From assembly GCA_025999935.1 (NCBI GenBank), contig BNXY01000068.1, forward strand, positions 1-9,690: 9,690 bases of DNA, read 5' to 3'. Shown one piece after another: positions 6,297 to 9,690 of this stretch (positions are counted from its first letter, which is position 1; each line of letters starts with the position of its first letter). The position numbers and the translations under genes are program-made. The DNA is from Bacteroidia bacterium (lineage in GTDB: Bacteria; Bacteroidota; Bacteroidia; Bacteroidales; Azobacteroidaceae). The notes under the pieces were generated by a model. It saw nothing but the letters and a program-made list of their open reading frames with translations. It searched no databases and was not told the origin of the DNA.

Positions 6297-7556
6297 TTAA
6301 TTTTCGCGTATTCTCAACCTTATTAATTCTATTTTTGTGCGTGTTACCTTTATTATTTTAAACTCAAAACGGTCGATTATAATCGTTTCGTTGAGTTTGG
6401 GAAAATTCTGATAATGCTCTAAAATATAACCGGCAATGGTAATATATTCGTCCGATTCCGGAATATCCAAATCGAACATTTCATTCACCCTGTCAATTTC
6501 CATCCGGCCGGAAAGAACATATTCATTGTTATTTATTTTTTTTGCTGTAAAAAGTTTCGTATCGTGTTCATCTTCTATTTCTCCAAAAATTTCTTCTACC
6601 AAATCCTCCAGCGTAACGATGCCGGACGTTCCGCCAAACTCGTCCACCACTACCACCATACTTTTCTTTTCGGCAAGCATATTTTTCATCAATTTGTTTG
6701 CCGCCATATTTTCAGGAACAAACGGCAAAGAAACGATGGATTTTGTCCAGTCGTCCGGTTTATTGAATAATTCGGAAGAATGAATATATCCGATAATATT
6801 ATCAATATCGCCTTCATAAACAACAATTTTAGAAAACCCCGTTTCCACAAATCGAGAAGTAAGTTCCTCAATGGAAGCCGACTTATCAACCGCTACGATT
6901 TCTGTGCGGGGAACAATACAATCCCGTATTTTTACCTGCGAAAATTCCATTGCATTCTGAAAATAGCGGACTTCCGTATCCAATTCTGCATTTTCAGGCG
7001 TTTCCTCTATTGTTTTCTGAAGAAAATAATCCAAGTCGTCCCGTCCGAATCTTTTCGGATCTATTCCGGATACCTTAACGCCGAATACCCGCAATATCAG
7101 CGCAACTATCCAGGATGTAAATTTGGATAAGGGGTATAAGACAATATATATAATGTACAAAGGCACAGCAAAAAAAGTAAGGAAAAAGTTCGGATTGATG
7201 CGCGCTACCGTTTTCGGAATAAATTCTCCGGCAAAAATAATAAAGGTCGTTGCAACAATCGATTGTATCAGCAAAATCAAAAAATCACCGGATAAAAACG
7301 TTGTCATCAAAGGGGTAAGCGCTCTTGCCGTCAGCAAACCGTAAATAACCAAAGCGATATTATTTCCCACCAGCATACAGGAAATATACTGGTTTGGATT
7401 GGCATAAAACCGGTTGAGTATTCGGGAAGTAAAATTTTTATTCTTATTTTCCAATTCAAAAAGTAATTTGTTGGAACTGACAAAAGCAATCTCCGCCGCA
7501 GAAAAAAATGCGGAAAACAGCAAGGCTATCAATATTTCTATTAATATATTACTCAT
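6297..7556 (-). CDS. HlyC/CorC-family membrane protein (DUF21-CBS-CorC_C)
   Basis: A 419-residue inner-membrane protein with the full architecture of the CorC/CNNM-type family. Residues 1-160 are the DUF21 transmembrane domain, with SAAEIAF (19-25), GNN (64-66) and EFIPK (111-115), three conserved ion-pathway motifs of the family. Residues about 205-335 are a pair of CBS domains with the signature VDEFGGTSGIVTLEDLVEEI (304-323), which bind adenine nucleotides in known members. Residues 345-415 form the CorC_HlyC C-terminal domain (YVLSGRMEIDRVNEMF). Characterised relatives handle Mg2+ export; the hemolysin name is historical. GldE of gliding flavobacteria belongs to the same family and cannot be excluded by sequence alone, but the neighbours here are LPS-export and outer-membrane genes, not other gld genes. 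The start ATG overlaps the stop of lptC by 8 bp (ATGAGTAA), implying translational coupling. Confidence 0.92.
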   Translation of the reverse strand: MSNILIEILIALLFSAFFSAAEIAFVSSNKLLFELENKNKNFTSRILNRFYANPNQYISCMLVGNNIALVIYGLLTARALTPLMTTFLSGDFLILLIQSIVATTFIIFAGEFIPKTVARINPNFFLTFFAVPLYIIYIVLYPLSKFTSWIVALILRVFGVKVSGIDPKRFGRDDLDYFLQKTIEETPENAELDTEVRYFQNAMEFSQVKIRDCIVPRTEIVAVDKSASIEELTSRFVETGFSKIVVYEGDIDNIIGYIHSSELFNKPDDWTKSIVSLPFVPENMAANKLMKNMLAEKKSMVVVVDEFGGTSGIVTLEDLVEEIFGEIEDEHDTKLFTAKKINNNEYVLSGRMEIDRVNEMFDLDIPESDEYITIAGYILEHYQNFPKLNETIIIDRFEFKIIKVTRTKIELIRLRIREN

Positions 7557-8178
7557 GGCTTTGAATACTGTCTTTTTGTATATTGTCTGCCTCTACATTG
7601 GGCGATTCATCCACACTCAGTTCTCCACCGAAAGATAAAAATACGATATCAGACATAGATTGGTTCGATTTAAATCCTTTCCTGCCATATCGGACATCGC
7701 CGTTGGCTTCCGTTATTTTCACAAACTTATCGGTATAAAACGCTTCCAATGAGTTGGGATTGGACTCTTCTTTCCAAAATAATTCCTCCGTTTCAAAAGT
7801 GCGTCCTTCTATATTTTTGACAAAAACACTTCCAATCAGTTGCCAAAGTCCTTTTTTGTCGAAATGATAAGCCGTATCCGCTTTTATATATCCTTCAGCA
7901 GTTAACAATGAATCAAACCTTTCTACATATATTCCTTCCGGGAAATGCGAATAGGCGTTTTCCTCATTGGAGTACATATCCCATATTTTGGCTTCCAAGC
8001 GATAACGGGTAATTCCCGAATCGGATATCAAAGCCGAAACATCTGCGGTACGCACCATGGGTATGGCCTGTGTATCCACTGATACTACCGGCATCTTTTT
8101 TCCCCTGTTATTACAAGATGTGGCCAATACACAACAAAGGATAAAAAAAACTACTGCACTTTTCGTTTGACGAACCAT
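7549..8178 (-). CDS. lptC: LPS export protein LptC (lipoprotein-type)
   Basis: A 209-residue protein fitting the Bacteroidota LptC family. LptC sits between the LptB2FG transporter in the inner membrane and LptA, passing LPS through the periplasm. The body (about 45-175) has the repeated beta-strand pattern of the LptC fold: SDSGITRYRLEAKIWDMY, FPEGIYVERFD, AEGYIKADTAYHF, WQLIGSVFVKN and FETEELFW. The start is MVRQTKSAVVFFILCCVLATSC, a hydrophobic segment ending in a good lipobox with Cys22, so it is probably lipid-anchored, unlike the membrane-helix LptC of E. coli. The ATG at 8178 lies within the end of the upstream barrel gene (28-bp overlap) and its stop overlaps the CorC-like gene, so the three are co-translated. 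An A8 run (T8 in the coding strand) at 8143-8150 falls in codons 10-12; I see no sign that the frame is broken. Confidence 0.88.
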   Translation of the reverse strand: MVRQTKSAVVFFILCCVLATSCNNRGKKMPVVSVDTQAIPMVRTADVSALISDSGITRYRLEAKIWDMYSNEENAYSHFPEGIYVERFDSLLTAEGYIKADTAYHFDKKGLWQLIGSVFVKNIEGRTFETEELFWKEESNPNSLEAFYTDKFVKITEANGDVRYGRKGFKSNQSMSDIVFLSFGGELSVDESPNVEADNIQKDSIQSHE

Positions 8179-9446
8179 CTTTCATTAAACGTATAACTAA
8201 CCGTTAGTTTGAAATATTGTTCCTTGATTAAGGTACTGACATCCGGACGAATCAACGAATATTCCACGGCTAAATTAACAAAGGAACGACGGTCGCTCAT
8301 CGGTAATCCAAGTCCGACACTAAGACCATATTCTTTATATCCGGCATCTTTGACTTTCAGATAGGAATTTGTGTAATTAAGCCCTGCCCGATATCTTACC
8401 CTGCTCAAATAATTATTGCTTGCATAATTCGGGATATACTCTCCTCCCGCATTGATTTTCAAGCGATCGTAAAAAGCATTTGTCTGATCGTAGAATTTGG
8501 CTTCCGCCCATCTCTGGTACAAAATATCCAAGCCGGCTGTCACTTTATCCAATTTTCTATAAGTAAATCCCAAACCATACGTTTCGGGTAATTCAAATAC
8601 CGAATCGGTGGTAGCGTAATACTCCTTACTCATCTGCAGTCCGGTAGAAGGATCACTGCGAATAATCGCATTCGTCACTTTTCCGCCGATGGGAATTTTG
8701 GGAGAATAAATTCCACCCAACACAATGGTTTTATATTTTCCAACCGGAAAAGTATATTGTACGCCCAAATCATAAGTCAATCCATAAGTGCGTAAAGTAT
8801 CATTCCAATTGGTATTGTAGTTGTTTGAGGAGTTAAACGAAACAAGATTATTATGCATAATGTTACCATATAAATAAGATAACTTCACACCCAGAGAAAG
8901 TTTGTCGAAAAAGTTATAAGACAAAGCGGTATAAACCCGGCTTAATCCGCCCGATCCTTGAAAAATATAACTAACCAAGCCGCTGTCAATGGGTAAATAG
9001 TCTGTTTCTCCATAAGCGTATCCGACAGTAGAAACCGGTTCGATTCCGATACCCATTCCAAGTTTTTTTGCTAAAGGGAATTGCATGGCCAGGTATTCAA
9101 CGCCGCCATTGATTTTTTTCTCTTTGTTCAAACCTTCCTGAAACCATGCGTAACGACCGGTAAGGCCCATATCGAACATGAAAGTCATAGAGTCAATATT
9201 GGAATAGGAAGCAGGATTCATTGTATTGATTAATTGAGAATTTCTCAAACCATAACCGATACCGCCCATACCACGTTGAGTGGCAGTCGCATTATCCGAT
9301 AAATTACCATATCCATAACGGGTATAAGGAGAATTTGTATTGTTTTGTGCAGACACAAAACCCGGCATTATCACGAAGATAATCGCTAAAAAAGTTAGTT
9401 TAAATTTACACATATTTGCCATTCGGAATTTCATCCAACCATTCAA
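8151..9446 (-). CDS. Outer-membrane beta-barrel protein of unknown function in the lptC operon
   Basis: Up to 431 residues. A signal peptide ends VSA-Q34; the mature start NNTNSPYTRYGYGNLSD, then RGMGGIGYGLR and NPASYSNIDS, resemble a conserved Bacteroidota outer-membrane family found beside lptC. The rest alternates polar and aromatic residues in many short strands (YFKLTVSYTF near the end), as in FadL/OmpP1-like porins; I cannot name a substrate. The coordinates give the longest reading. MNGWMKFRMANM offers four ATGs (9446, 9434, 9422, 9413); the last two give a more ordinary signal peptide (MCKFKLTFLAIIFVIMPGF), so the true start may be 9413 or 9422. No Shine-Dalgarno helps to decide. It is the first gene of the tight set with lptC and the CorC-like gene, which hints at a link with outer-membrane or LPS biogenesis. 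In Bacteroides I recall a TPR-protein gene between these two; here it is absent. Confidence 0.8.
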   Translation of the reverse strand: MNGWMKFRMANMCKFKLTFLAIIFVIMPGFVSAQNNTNSPYTRYGYGNLSDNATATQRGMGGIGYGLRNSQLINTMNPASYSNIDSMTFMFDMGLTGRYAWFQEGLNKEKKINGGVEYLAMQFPLAKKLGMGIGIEPVSTVGYAYGETDYLPIDSGLVSYIFQGSGGLSRVYTALSYNFFDKLSLGVKLSYLYGNIMHNNLVSFNSSNNYNTNWNDTLRTYGLTYDLGVQYTFPVGKYKTIVLGGIYSPKIPIGGKVTNAIIRSDPSTGLQMSKEYYATTDSVFELPETYGLGFTYRKLDKVTAGLDILYQRWAEAKFYDQTNAFYDRLKINAGGEYIPNYASNNYLSRVRYRAGLNYTNSYLKVKDAGYKEYGLSVGLGLPMSDRRSFVNLAVEYSLIRPDVSTLIKEQYFKLTVSYTFNERWFVKRKVQ

Positions 9447-9464
9447 AAATTAAATTTCTGCCTG

Positions 9465-9472
9465 CAAAGATA
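9465..9472 (-). promoter_or_regulatory. -7 box of the barrel-lptC-CorC operon
   Basis: On the minus strand TATCTTTG is an exact match to the Bacteroidota -7 consensus TAnnTTTG, placed 18 bp before the longest start and 51 bp before the ATG at 9413. No TTTG or TTG is seen at the expected -33 distance, so the upstream element is weak or missing. Transcription would start near 9458, which leaves a very short leader for the 9446 start and a normal one for the later ATGs. Confidence 0.5.
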
Positions 9473-9526
9473 GAAGAATATTTTCACTTATCACTTGTTA
9501 TGTGCCATATTAACTTATTTTTGTTT

Positions 9527-9622
9527 TTATTTTGCTTTAATTATCCTGAGTTCCGGATAAGAAAACCTTAAAACGGAATGCAGACGACACGGATGCCGTT
9601 TCATTTCCCGCTCGCTTTTCAT
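9527..9622 (-). CDS. Possible 31-residue basic small protein (weak)
   Basis: An ATG at 9622 opens a frame of 31 codons ending TAA at 9527-9529. The peptide starts MKSEREMKRHPCRLHSVLRF and is rich in Arg and Lys; it has no signal or membrane segment and I do not recognise it. In its favour, it follows a -7 consensus string 24 bp upstream. Against it, the size is well within chance for this base composition and there is no ribosome-binding signal. It could equally be untranslated leader for the operon. Confidence 0.15.
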   Translation of the reverse strand: MKSEREMKRHPCRLHSVLRFSYPELRIIKAK

Positions 9623-9646
9623 AATCAAAAATAAATATTTTAAAAA

Positions 9647-9679
9647 CAAAGGTATAAAATTCCTTTTCATTCTAAACAA
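9647..9679 (-). promoter_or_regulatory. Second candidate upstream promoter
   Basis: On the minus strand TACCTTTG (9647-9654) is an exact TAnnTTTG match, with TTG (9677-9679) 22 bases upstream as a possible -33 element. It would transcribe the 31-codon frame at 9527-9622 and may read through into the barrel gene. The stretch 9447-9690 otherwise holds no recognisable gene; a 6-bp stem (TTATCC 9541-9546, GGATAA 9555-9560) has no T-run and is not a terminator. Confidence 0.4.
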
Positions 9680-9690
9680 TTTATTGTAAT

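Noticed and set aside
8143..8150. Eight-base homopolymer in lptC as a phase-variation switch
   Set aside because: lptC is a core gene, the run is short and the frame intact; no second frame with a sensible alternative product is seen.

Overview
The window looks like a piece of a Bacteroidales (Bacteroidota) chromosome. Evidence: a fimbrillin-type lipoprotein with a FISUMP C-terminal domain, a DUF5119-like protein, A/T-rich leaders without Shine-Dalgarno sites, several TAnnTTTG-like -7 boxes, and a linked set of envelope genes (outer-membrane barrel, LptC, HlyC/CorC-type protein, SurA/PpiD-like foldase, RlmN) that I recall as a conserved neighbourhood in this order. I cannot place the genus.

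Left part (1-2888, plus strand): the 3' end of a DUF5119-like fimbrial-accessory protein running in from the left edge, then a 252-bp spacer full of palindromic repeats and A/T-rich leader, then a 611-residue lipoprotein joining a fimbrillin-type N-terminal region to a FISUMP/C-type-lectin-like C-terminus. A strong Rho-independent terminator follows. This looks like the distal part of a type V pilus (Fim/Mfa-like) locus. Sampled lines of these genes are about 45-58% G+C.

Right part (2889-9446, all minus strand): transcription runs from right to left. An outer-membrane barrel gene, lptC and a CBS/DUF21 membrane-protein gene overlap each other (28 bp and 8 bp) and form a tight operon with a -7-like box upstream. 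After a 91-bp gap with its own candidate promoter comes a 713-residue membrane-anchored SurA/PpiD-like foldase. Then comes an 86-bp hairpin element and rlmN. Sampled lines are about 28-45% G+C, clearly lower than the fimbrial genes. The two blocks converge at about 2.8 kb.

The right block is envelope biogenesis: LptC belongs to LPS export, the foldase probably helps periplasmic protein folding, the barrel is an unassigned outer-membrane protein, and RlmN modifies 23S rRNA/tRNA. The left block is accessory surface adhesion. The most interesting points are the C-terminus of the fimbrillin-FISUMP protein, which resembles the variable-region proteins diversified by retroelements (DGRs) in gut Bacteroidales, and three kinds of palindromic mobile-type repeat in the intergenic gaps. 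One of these contains a stop codon, and another could act as a terminator between two co-directional genes. I saw no RT, template repeat, transposase, CRISPR array, tRNA or rRNA, and no convincing new system.
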